Source: JBOHHR01 sp050740975
GTDB taxonomy: Bacteria > Pseudomonadota > Gammaproteobacteria > JBOHHR01
Direction: 5' to 3'
Assembly: GCA_050740975.1 (NCBI GenBank)
Contig: JBOIEE010000025.1
Location: 1 to 5,955 of the forward strand
Length of the DNA stretch: 5,955 nt
Shown: one piece after another, positions 1 through 5,548 of the stretch
How positions within the stretch are numbered: position 1 is the stretch's first letter
How the letters are laid out: every line of letters starts with the position of its first letter
The notes under the pieces: model-generated
The model's database searches: none
What the model was told of the DNA's origin: nothing
Seen by the model: the letters and a program-made list of their open reading frames with translations, nothing else
Program-made: the position numbers and the translations under genes

Positions 1-668
1 CCCTGATCTGGGATTTGGATCCGCAAGCCGCGACGACTTACTACTTCCGCATCAAACCGAAAGTCCGAGGGGGTAGCGAGCGCTTGTTTAAAGCGAACAA
101 CCGGCTCGGGTCTGTTATCAAAGGCACAGATTTTGACAACCTCGATTTGGTGCCGGGGGATTTCACTCTGCGCGGGCTCGATCTTTTGCTGGCTGCAAAG
201 AAACAACGCCGGCGGCGGCTGCGGGAGAAGCTGGGATCCCTAGGCATCGAGTACGATTGTGTATTCCTCGATTGTCCGCCCAGCATCTCACTGGCGTCGG
301 AAAACGTTTTTAACGCCGCCGATCTGTTGCTGGTCCCGCTGATCCCCTCGCCTCTGTCGTTGCGGGCTTACGCTCAGCTTAAGCATTTTTTGCAGTGCAA
401 GAGCAGCGAGGAAGCGACCGTGATCCCGTTCTTCTCCATGGTCGATCGCCGCAAGGGCCTGCACCATAGCGTGGTAGAGAGCTTCTCCCGCCAACACCCG
501 GAGCTCGCGCGCACGGCTATCCCCTATGCGCGCGAGGTGGAGGCGATGGGCGAACAGCGCTTGCCGGTCCCGTGCTTTGCCCCTCGTTCGCGCTCGGCGC
601 TCGCATTCGAGCATTTATGGCGAGAGCTGTCACCTCGTTTATTTGAGCATGCCGCCGATGCTGAGTGA
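1..668 (+). CDS. ParA/MinD-family partitioning ATPase, 5'-truncated
   Basis: This is the C-terminal part (about 221 codons) of a ParA-type P-loop ATPase. These proteins form ATP-dependent dimers on DNA or membranes and position chromosomes, plasmids or protein complexes. The reading frame is open to the left edge (first full codon at 3), so the Walker A' loop lies outside the window; the TTG at 15 is internal. The visible part starts with LIWDLDPQAATT, the A' motif that follows the Walker A strand. Later comes the Walker B-like strand VFLDCPPSISLASENVF (about residues 82-98), then the LLVPLIPSPLSLRAYAQL segment typical of ParA. A basic run (KKQRRRRLREK, about residues 66-76) is compatible with non-specific DNA contact, but that is inference. 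No ParB gene or parS site is visible. The gene overlaps the start of queG, which suggests translational coupling. The family is secure; the cargo is unknown, so I give no symbol. Confidence 0.9.
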   Translation, partial: LIWDLDPQAATTYYFRIKPKVRGGSERLFKANNRLGSVIKGTDFDNLDLVPGDFTLRGLDLLLAAKKQRRRRLREKLGSLGIEYDCVFLDCPPSISLASENVFNAADLLLVPLIPSPLSLRAYAQLKHFLQCKSSEEATVIPFFSMVDRRKGLHHSVVESFSRQHPELARTAIPYAREVEAMGEQRLPVPCFAPRSRSALAFEHLWRELSPRLFEHAADAE

Positions 669-1731
669 ACAAAAGGACTTTGGGGACGAGTTGGGAACGC
701 TGACCTCGGATATACAGCGTTGGGGTTTAGAACTTGGCTTCCAGCAAGTGGGGATCGCCGGGATAGACCTGCCCCAAGACGAGGCGCACCTCATGGCTTG
801 GCTGCAGACAGGCTATCACGGAGAGATGAGCTACATGCGCCGGCACGGCCGCAAGCGCAGCCGTCCTGCCGAGCTGATGCCGGGCACCCTGCGGGTGATC
901 TCCTGTCGGATGAACTATCTTCCACCCACGGCGGCAGACGCTGAGCACGTATTGCGCGACCAGCGCCTTGGCTACATAGCGCGCTATGCCCTAGGGCGGG
1001 ACTATCACAAAGTGCTGCGTCGGCGCTTGCGGGATCTGGCGCGGCGTATCGAGCGCCGGGTTGGCGACTTTGGCTACCGCGTTTTTGTCGATAGCGCCCC
1101 GGTGCTGGAAAAGGCCCTGGGCCGAAACGCAGGCCTGGGCTGGATAGGAAAGCACACCAATCTGATCAACCGCGAAGCAGGCTCGTGGTTTTTTTTGGGA
1201 GAGATCTATACCGATCTGCCCTTATCCGTGGATGATGCGCCCCGTACCCAACACTGCGGCAAATGCCAAGCCTGTATCGAGGTCTGCCCCACCCGGGCCA
1301 TTGTGGGACCCTACCGCCTGGATGCGCGCCGCTGCATTTCCTACTTGACTATTGAGCTGCGCGGCAGCATTCCGGAGACCCTGCGACCCCTGATCGGAAA
1401 CCGCATTTTCGGATGCGATGACTGCCAATTGGTTTGTCCCTGGAATCGGTTTGCGCGCGTGAGCGCAGAAGCGGATTTTGTTCCGCGCCACGATTTAGAC
1501 GCTTCCCGCTTAGTTGACTTGTTCGCCTGGAGCGAAGCGGAGTTTGATCAACGCACCCAGGGCTCTGCGATCCGCCGTATTGGATATGAATGCTGGCTGA
1601 GGAATATCGCGGTTGCCTTAGGTAATGCGCCCAGCCTGCCCGAGGTAGTCGGCGCCTTGCGCTCCCGGGAGCACCATCCGTCGGCGCTGGTGCGCGAACA
1701 TGTGGCCTGGGCGCTGAGCCGCCATGCCTAG
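649..1731 (+). CDS. queG: Epoxyqueuosine reductase QueG
   Basis: QueG is a cytoplasmic cobalamin- and [4Fe-4S]-dependent enzyme that reduces epoxyqueuosine to queuosine at tRNA wobble position 34. From the ATG at 649 it is 360 residues, normal for the family. Visible motifs are GYHGEMSYM (55-63), RYALGRDYHKVLRRRL (112-127) and VDSAPVLEKALGRNAGLGWIGKH (147-169), which carries the conserved catalytic Asp148. The ferredoxin-like part has C203-x2-C206-x2-C209-x3-C213-P, followed by C229, C256, C259 and C263-P, enough for two [4Fe-4S] clusters. The C-terminus (RRIGYECWLRNIAVALGNAP and VREHVAWAL) is the HEAT-like tRNA-binding region. The frame is open back to 526, but that extension is arginine-rich and lies entirely inside the ParA gene, so I reject it. 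The ATG at 658 (357 residues) is an equally possible start; neither has a strong Shine-Dalgarno. The gene overlaps the ParA gene by 20 or 11 bases. Neither queuosine transport nor other que genes are in view. Confidence 0.95.
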   Translation: MPPMLSEQKDFGDELGTLTSDIQRWGLELGFQQVGIAGIDLPQDEAHLMAWLQTGYHGEMSYMRRHGRKRSRPAELMPGTLRVISCRMNYLPPTAADAEHVLRDQRLGYIARYALGRDYHKVLRRRLRDLARRIERRVGDFGYRVFVDSAPVLEKALGRNAGLGWIGKHTNLINREAGSWFFLGEIYTDLPLSVDDAPRTQHCGKCQACIEVCPTRAIVGPYRLDARRCISYLTIELRGSIPETLRPLIGNRIFGCDDCQLVCPWNRFARVSAEADFVPRHDLDASRLVDLFAWSEAEFDQRTQGSAIRRIGYECWLRNIAVALGNAPSLPEVVGALRSREHHPSALVREHVAWALSRHA

Positions 1732-1735
1732 AAGC

Positions 1736-1860
1736 CTGTCGGACTTAGGAAGAACCTAGTGCGGCGGGAAATGGGCGCACATCTGGCGATCGTTTTCGTT
1801 AAGTACTTCAACTGTCCTCAATCTTCCGCTCGCCTCGTGACGGTTTTCTAAGTCCAACAC
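1736..1860. repeat. Intergenic inverted-repeat element, MITE- or hairpin-like
   Basis: Almost the whole gap between queG and the thioredoxin-like gene is bounded by inverted copies of GGACTTAG (1741-1748) and CTAAGTCC (1848-1855). Homology between the arms continues inward: the left arm reads GGACTTAGGAAGAACC and the reverse complement of the right arm reads GGACTTAGAAAACC. Further in, GCGG-GAA blocks match imperfectly. The centre is near 1798. I see no clear target-site duplication and no coding capacity. It may be a miniature inverted-repeat element or a dispersed structured repeat. It could also act as a transcription barrier after queG, although there is no U-tract. The exact ends are uncertain. 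Confidence 0.55.
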
Positions 1861-1869
1861 AACAGGGTG

Positions 1870-1882
1870 CGACAATTTGTCG
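1870..1882. promoter_or_regulatory. 13-base palindrome before the thioredoxin-like gene
   Basis: CGACAATTTGTCG is a perfect 6+1+6 inverted repeat ending one base before the ATG at 1884. It occupies the place where a ribosome binding site would be. It could be an operator or an RNA hairpin, or it may mean that translation starts downstream. No known operator is recognised. Confidence 0.3.
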
Positions 1883-1883
1883 T

Positions 1884-2498
1884 ATGTTCAAACAGGAGCG
1901 TTTGGGTTATAAAGGGACACCAGACCAAATCAAGCAGGATCAGGTGCACCCGAAGAAATTCTTCACCATTGCCATCCCAGCCATAGCCCGTAAGCTTCGA
2001 TCGGCGCTTAAGGCAAGCTCTTTCTTGGTGGCGCTCGCGGTGTTTCTTTCTCTTGCGGCGGCTCAGCCGCGAGCGGAAACGAACATGATGCGGCAGTTCG
2101 TTTCTGGGAGCCTGTCGGCGATACTAGCCAACCACGATAGGGAGGCGTTTCTTATGGCGCTCTGGTCCTTGGACTGCCCGCCCTGCCGGCAGGAGTTGGC
2201 TTTGCTCGGGGAGATTCATCAGGAGAATCCCCGGCTGCGGCTCGTTTTGATTTCCACCGACGATAGCTCCCAGGCGGAAGCAGCCCAAGAGGTATTGAAG
2301 AAAAACGGCCTGAGCACGGTTGAATCCTGGATCTTCGGCGAGCCCAATGCCCATCGCCTGCGCTACGAGATCGATACGGCTTGGTACGGAGAGTTGCCGC
2401 GGAGCTACTTCTATGCTGCAAACCACACACGAGAGTCGGTAAGCGGCGCGCTAAAACCACAACAGCTAGAGAGCTGGATCGCACTTAACGAGCGCTAG
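1884..2498 (+). CDS. Exported thioredoxin-like (TlpA/ResA-type) protein
   Basis: This is a probable periplasmic thiol-disulfide protein of 204 residues from the ATG at 1884. An N-terminal basic stretch (KLRSALK, 37-43) is followed by a hydrophobic segment (SSFLVALAVFLSLAAA, 45-60), giving a signal peptide or uncleaved anchor. The thioredoxin-like fold follows. Its active-site motif CPPC is at 98-101 in the setting ALWSLDCPPCRQEL, and a candidate cis-proline is at Pro172 (GELPRSYFY). The C-terminus is short. The start is uncertain: no Shine-Dalgarno precedes 1884, and 35 or more residues before the hydrophobic segment is long for a signal peptide. GTG 1944 has AGGA at 1936-1939 and would give 184 residues with a more normal leader. 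The substrate is unknown; family members serve cytochrome c maturation, disulfide reduction or peroxide defence. No ccm or dsb gene is nearby. It appears to be a single-gene unit. Confidence 0.82.
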   Translation: MFKQERLGYKGTPDQIKQDQVHPKKFFTIAIPAIARKLRSALKASSFLVALAVFLSLAAAQPRAETNMMRQFVSGSLSAILANHDREAFLMALWSLDCPPCRQELALLGEIHQENPRLRLVLISTDDSSQAEAAQEVLKKNGLSTVESWIFGEPNAHRLRYEIDTAWYGELPRSYFYAANHTRESVSGALKPQQLESWIALNER

Positions 2499-2571
2499 CC
2501 TGCCCGGCCGCAACCACCCGCTGCGCCTTGAGGTGACTGAGCGAGTGCTATGCGGCAATTGCTCGTCGTCA

Positions 2572-2583
2572 CTTTGATCAAAG
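2572..2583. promoter_or_regulatory. Palindrome CTTTGATCAAAG upstream of argB
   Basis: This is a perfect 12-base palindrome in the 209-base gap before argB. It contains TTGATCAA, which resembles fused FNR/CRP-type half sites but lacks their normal spacing, so I do not assign a regulator. A possible -10 box (TAGAAT, 2626-2631) lies downstream without a good -35. A weak inverted pair TAGGAC (2596-2601) and GTCCTA (2622-2627) is also present. The rest of the gap shows nothing recognisable. Confidence 0.25.
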
Positions 2584-2707
2584 CATTTACTTCAATAGGA
2601 CTTCGTGTGATCCTGCTCCAGGTCCTAGAATAAATAAGCTACGCTGTAACCCATCTGTTGCGCGCTATCGATTTATAGCCGGCCTAAGAAATTACTTTCG
2701 GTACACG

Positions 2708-3610
2708 ATGCCACTGGATAAGACCGAAGCACTGGGCGTTGCCCGGGTCCTGACCGAAGCGCTCCCCTACATTCGCCGTTTTGTGGGGAAGACCCTAGTG
2801 GTGAAATACGGCGGTAACGCGATGGTGGAACCGGGTCTTAAAACAGGGTTCGCGCGTGACATCGTGCTGATGAAGACAGTGGGTTTGAATCCCGTGGTGG
2901 TGCACGGCGGGGGCCCTCAGATCGGCGATGTATTACAACGCATAGGCAAAGAGACCCATTTTGTTGACGGCATGCGCGTAACCGACAGCGAGACCATGGA
3001 TGTGGTGGAGATGGTGCTGGGAGGGCTGGTCAACAAAGAAATCGTGGAACTGATCAACCGGCATGGCGGCCTAGCGGTAGGGCTTACGGGCAAGGACGCC
3101 GGCTTGATCAGGGCACGAAAGCTCGTGTTTCAACGCCACTCACCGGAAATGGAGGCACCTGAGATCATCGACATCGGACACGTGGGCGAGGTGGATAAGA
3201 TAGACGCCGCCGTGGTCAACCTTTTGATCCAGGGGGATTTCATCCCCGTCATCGCCCCGATTGGGGTGGGCGAGGGTGGCCAGTCGTACAACATCAACGC
3301 CGACTTGGTGGCGGGAAAGATAGCAGAGGTGCTGGGTGCCGAAAAGCTCATCCTGCTGACCAACGCCGCCGGGATCTTAGACAATAATGGACAGCTGTTG
3401 ACAGGTCTTAACTCGGCAGAGGTCCAGGCTTTGATCCGCACAGGGGTGATAAAGGGAGGGATGCTTCCGAAAATCCGGGCCGCCTTGGAGGCCGTAAGTG
3501 CCGGTGTCGCTTCGGCACACATCATCGACGGGCGCATCGAGCACGCGGTGCTGCTAGAGATCTTCACCGATTCTGGGGTAGGCACCCTCATTCGCCGCGA
3601 TCCCTTGTAG
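2708..3610 (+). CDS. argB: N-acetylglutamate kinase
   Basis: ArgB phosphorylates N-acetyl-L-glutamate with ATP, the second step of arginine synthesis, in the cytoplasm. The 300-residue length is normal for the family. Motifs in order are VVKYGGNAM (31-39, with Lys33 for phosphoryl transfer), VVVHGGGPQIG (63-73), GMRVTD (88-93, substrate Arg90), GLTGKDAGLIRARK (125-138), IDIGHVGEVD (154-163), SYNINADLVAGK (193-204) with Asn195/Asn197 and Asp199, LLTNAAGILD (216-225) and GGMLPKI (250-256, Lys255). The end, HAVLLEIFTDSGVGTLI, is canonical. The N-terminal helix before the kinase core (LTEALPYIRRFVGK, 15-28) is the extension found in hexameric, arginine-feedback-inhibited enzymes such as that of Pseudomonas. 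Feedback inhibition is therefore likely but inferred. The start at ATG 2708 fits the family, yet only a weak Shine-Dalgarno is present. No other arg gene is in the window. Confidence 0.98.
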   Translation: MPLDKTEALGVARVLTEALPYIRRFVGKTLVVKYGGNAMVEPGLKTGFARDIVLMKTVGLNPVVVHGGGPQIGDVLQRIGKETHFVDGMRVTDSETMDVVEMVLGGLVNKEIVELINRHGGLAVGLTGKDAGLIRARKLVFQRHSPEMEAPEIIDIGHVGEVDKIDAAVVNLLIQGDFIPVIAPIGVGEGGQSYNINADLVAGKIAEVLGAEKLILLTNAAGILDNNGQLLTGLNSAEVQALIRTGVIKGGMLPKIRAALEAVSAGVASAHIIDGRIEHAVLLEIFTDSGVGTLIRRDPL

Positions 3611-3665
3611 CCCGAGCGACTGGAGAGCCCATGGGTTATTGTTGGTAACGGAATCCCGCCCTATT

Positions 3666-3682
3666 CCCCTTTGTTAAAGGGG
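3666..3682. terminator. Hairpin after argB, possible terminator or dispersed repeat
   Basis: CCCCTTT (3666-3672) and AAAGGGG (3676-3682) form a perfect 7-base-pair stem with a GTT loop, and flanking TT/AA may extend it past a bulged G. It sits 55 bases after the argB stop and between two convergent genes. No U-run follows on either strand, so intrinsic termination is only possible. Similar CCCCTTT/AAAGGGG hairpins are common dispersed repeats in proteobacteria. Confidence 0.45.
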
Positions 3683-3696
3683 GAACTGAGTGATGC

Positions 3697-3710
3697 GCAT
3701 AACGTTATGC
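3697..3710. repeat. 14-base perfect palindrome between convergent genes
   Basis: GCATAACGTTATGC is self-complementary over all 14 bases. It lies between the argB hairpin and the 3' end of the minus-strand gene ending at 3755. It could extend the convergent terminator structure or bind a dimeric protein; a location between two 3' ends argues against a promoter operator. No known site is recognised. Confidence 0.4.
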
Positions 3711-3754
3711 ATTCAATGTTCTATGCGGCGTCGCTGCGGCACTCAACAGAACAG

Positions 3755-4381
3755 TTATGGCTCTTGTCCCCGCAACTCCCGCAATCGCTTCAAGTCGGCT
3801 GCAAACTTTTGCTTTAAGGACTCTTGTTCTGTGTGCTGGGCTTTGATAAAGCTTTCGCTTTCTTGCATCTGGCGACGTACATTATCGATGTCCTGCAATA
3901 CCTTAGCGTTGGGTTTTTCACCCCGCCGCTCCATATCGCCCGCCACGGAGACCAGGTCGTTAAGATTCGCCTCGAGATTTTCGATGTGGCTCGCACGCAG
4001 CTTAATCTGTGAGGTAATGGTGGAGAGCTTCCCGTCCATGGCCATCTTTAGATCGTCTTCGCTGGCGAAGGTCTCCTGCAGCACCCGGTCGCGTTCTGCT
4101 TGCTCTCGCGCCAGCCGTTCTTGTTCCGCCTTCTCGCGTACACGGTTTTGCTCTTCTTGAATCTCGGACTCCGTCTTGGCACGCTTTTGCTTTTCGATCA
4201 CCACCCCATCTTCGCTGAGCACCCGATGCTCTTTTTGGGCGTATTCGGGCGGTACGGCATTGCCGCACTCTCGAAGCCCCTCGTCGTTAGTCCAACACTT
4301 GATCCGGGCCTCTGCGGAAGCGGTGAACAAGGCGCTGATGGCCAGCAGCGCGATTTGAACCTCACGGGGTATTATCGACAT
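3755..4381 (-). CDS. Exported DUF4124-like coiled-coil protein
   Basis: This is a 208-residue protein of unknown function. A signal peptide (hydrophobic core IALLAISALFTASA, 10-23; likely cleavage near ASA-EA) is followed by a short N-terminal module KCWTNDEGLRECGNAVPPEYAQ (28-49). That module resembles the DUF4124 domain (lysine, tryptophan, DEG turn, then a 'Y/C..vPP' strand) and has two cysteines (29 and 39) that could form a disulfide in the periplasm. The rest is highly charged and predicted helical: a Glu/Gln/Arg-rich stretch at about 66-106 and a second coiled coil at about 124-204. The start at 4381 has AAGGAG ten bases upstream. The gene converges on argB and diverges from the exonuclease gene. 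Its function cannot be derived; DUF4124 proteins are often suspected envelope factors. The domain assignment is from memory of the pattern. Confidence 0.85.
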   Translation of the reverse strand: MSIIPREVQIALLAISALFTASAEARIKCWTNDEGLRECGNAVPPEYAQKEHRVLSEDGVVIEKQKRAKTESEIQEEQNRVREKAEQERLAREQAERDRVLQETFASEDDLKMAMDGKLSTITSQIKLRASHIENLEANLNDLVSVAGDMERRGEKPNAKVLQDIDNVRRQMQESESFIKAQHTEQESLKQKFAADLKRLRELRGQEP

Positions 4382-4391
4382 GGTGATCGCT

Positions 4392-4397
4392 CTCCTT
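4392..4397 (-). promoter_or_regulatory. Shine-Dalgarno of the DUF4124-like gene
   Basis: AAGGAG on the minus strand lies ten bases before the ATG at 4381 and supports that start. Confidence 0.7.
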
Positions 4398-4422
4398 GGT
4401 TACAATACGTGCCCATCTACTT

Positions 4423-4431
4423 AGCATAGCA
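4423..4431 (-). promoter_or_regulatory. Candidate extended -10 box for the DUF4124-like gene
   Basis: On the minus strand TGCTATGCT matches an extended -10 element (TGnTATnnT). It would give a leader of roughly 35 bases. No good -35 box is visible at the normal distance, which is acceptable for an extended -10 promoter. Confidence 0.4.
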
Positions 4432-4453
4432 AACGGCTTAATGAGGGTTGCAG

Positions 4454-4481
4454 ACGGATCCGTAGGGACAAGTTTGTTCCC
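4454..4481. promoter_or_regulatory. Two palindromes in the divergent promoter region
   Basis: ACGGATCCGT (4454-4463) is a perfect 10-base palindrome. Right after it, GGGACAA (4465-4471) faces TTGTTCCC (4474-4481), an inverted repeat with one bulged T. Both lie between the divergent DUF4124-like and exonuclease genes, where an operator could control either. No regulator is identified. A direct repeat of CGCCCTGCGC (4481-4490 and 4492-4501) follows immediately. Confidence 0.35.
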
Positions 4482-4523
4482 GCCCTGCGCTCGCCCTGCG
4501 CGTTCACCCGGAGAATCCTACGC

Positions 4524-4529
4524 AGGAGG
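4524..4529 (+). promoter_or_regulatory. Shine-Dalgarno fixing the GTG start of the exonuclease
   Basis: AGGAGG lies ten bases before GTG 4540 and sixteen before the next in-frame GTG (4546), so it selects the first. Confidence 0.75.
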
Positions 4530-4539
4530 CGGATAAGTC

Positions 4540-5319
4540 GTGCGCGTGATCACCTTGAATACCAACGGTATTCGTTCCGCAGAACGCAAAAGATTCTTTC
4601 GTTGGATGGTGCAACAGAACCCCGATGTGGTTTGTCTGCAGGAGATCAAAGCGAAACGCGCGCAACTTCCAAGCGAGCTCCTATACCTGCCGGGCTATCA
4701 CAGCTTCTTCCACGATGCGGAGAAGCCTGGTTACAGCGGTGTGGCCATATACACACGCAGGCTTCCCGATGCGGTCACAAGCGGTCTAGGCTGGGCAGAC
4801 TTCGATGCCGAGGGTCGTTACCTGCAAGTCGATTTCGGAGATCTGCGCCTGATCTCGCTGTACTTGCCATCTGGCAGCTCGAGCCCCGAGCGCCAGGCCA
4901 AGAAATTTCAATTTATGGACCGGCTGCTCCCGGTGTTAGCCGCCTTGTCTCAGGACGGACGCCATTACATCCTCTGTGGCGACTGGAACATAGCCCACAA
5001 GAACATAGACTTAAAAAACTGGCGCGGAAATCAAAAGAATTCTGGTTTTCTGCCCGAGGAGCGGGCGTGGTTAGATGTGGTATTCGATCAGATCGGGTTA
5101 GTTGATGCGTTTCGGGTACTGAACCAGGAAGCGGAACAATATACGTGGTGGTCGAACCGGGGACAGGCCTGGAGCAAGAACGTGGGATGGCGCATCGATT
5201 ACCAGGTGGTGACCCCGGTCCTCGCGAGCAAGATTGAGCACGTGGCTATTTATAAGGATCAGCGTTTCTCGGACCACGCGCCGTTGACGGTAGACTACAC
5301 GATCAGGCGGGCCGTATAA
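4540..5319 (+). CDS. xth: Exodeoxyribonuclease III / AP endonuclease, Crc-like subfamily
   Basis: This 259-residue protein belongs to the ExoIII/APE1 branch of the endonuclease-exonuclease-phosphatase fold. It cleaves DNA at abasic sites and degrades 3' ends in base excision repair. Residues matching the catalytic set are Asn7 (LNTNGIRS), Glu35 (LQEIKAK), Tyr108 (SLYLPSGS), Asp148 and Asn150 (CGDWNIAHKNID), Asp220 (GWRIDYQVV), and Asp245-His246 (RFSDHAPLTVDY). The metal and nucleophile-activating residues are thus intact. The length and segments such as GRYLQVDF, LKNWR...GFLPEERAW and QYTWWS resemble Pseudomonas Crc, also 259 residues. Crc has lost the corresponding active-site residues (for example GSLY for GDWN and SQHAP for SDHAP, from memory). 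I therefore call it an active enzyme of the Crc-related subfamily and do not assign a Crc role in catabolite repression. GTG 4540 is supported by an AGGAGG. The gene is divergent from the DUF4124-like gene. Confidence 0.95.
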   Translation: MRVITLNTNGIRSAERKRFFRWMVQQNPDVVCLQEIKAKRAQLPSELLYLPGYHSFFHDAEKPGYSGVAIYTRRLPDAVTSGLGWADFDAEGRYLQVDFGDLRLISLYLPSGSSSPERQAKKFQFMDRLLPVLAALSQDGRHYILCGDWNIAHKNIDLKNWRGNQKNSGFLPEERAWLDVVFDQIGLVDAFRVLNQEAEQYTWWSNRGQAWSKNVGWRIDYQVVTPVLASKIEHVAIYKDQRFSDHAPLTVDYTIRRAV

Positions 5320-5341
5320 ACGCCGCGGAGCCTGATGTCTG

Positions 5342-5486
5342 AGAGCTTGTGAAAAAATCTGCTGCGCTCTGGATCTCGCCTTCCGGCGGTGCTCGAAATC
5401 CTCATGTATTTCACTATACACTCCGGTTCCTGCGCTCCGACGGAAGGCGACCTCCCGTCGCTCGCGACGATTTTTTGACAAGCTCT
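5342..5486. mobile_element. 145-base palindromic element, probable MITE or structured repeat
   Basis: The left end, AGAGCTTGTGAAAAAATC (5342-5359), and the right end, GATTTTTTGACAAGCTCT (5469-5486), are inverted copies with one mismatch. Inside them TCGCCTTCCG (5376-5385) faces its exact complement CGGAAGGCGA (5441-5450). The centre is near TGTATTTCACTATACA (about 5407-5422), so nearly the whole element can fold into one long hairpin. CTGA occurs at both ends (5339-5342 and 5485-5488) but overlaps the repeats, so it is only a weak candidate for a target duplication. No transposase is encoded. It fills most of the 229-base gap between the exonuclease gene and the convergent exchanger gene and may also stop transcription from both sides. 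The open frame on the minus strand across it is a by-product of the repeat. Similar CTCATGTA...TACACTCCGG repeats are common in proteobacterial genomes (memory, not checked). Confidence 0.75.
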
Positions 5487-5548
5487 GAGGTCAGCGCGCT
5501 AGCTCTATATCCGTAGAGACGCTCACTCATGCGGGGAGCCGCTGTGGT

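Noticed and set aside
526..648. N-terminal extension of the queG frame
   Set aside because: It lies wholly within the ParA gene, is arginine-rich and low in family resemblance, and the family start is matched by 649 or 658.
2499..2707. Possible attenuator or riboswitch before argB
   Set aside because: Only a weak inverted pair and an isolated palindrome are visible, with no leader peptide rich in arginine codons and no terminator.
3130..3591. 153-codon open frame on the minus strand
   Set aside because: It is antisense to argB, whose motifs are unambiguous.
3695..3712. Possible integron attC-like core (TAACGTTATGC)
   Set aside because: There are no paired core sites with the right spacing, no integrase and no cassette structure.
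3690..4160. 156-codon open frame on the plus strand (Ser/Cys/Arg-rich)
   Set aside because: It is antisense to the DUF4124-like gene, and its composition is typical of a shadow of a Glu/Gln/Arg-rich coiled coil.
5098..5481. 127-codon open frame on the minus strand
   Set aside because: It overlaps the exonuclease gene antisense and runs through the palindromic element; the protein looks like no family.
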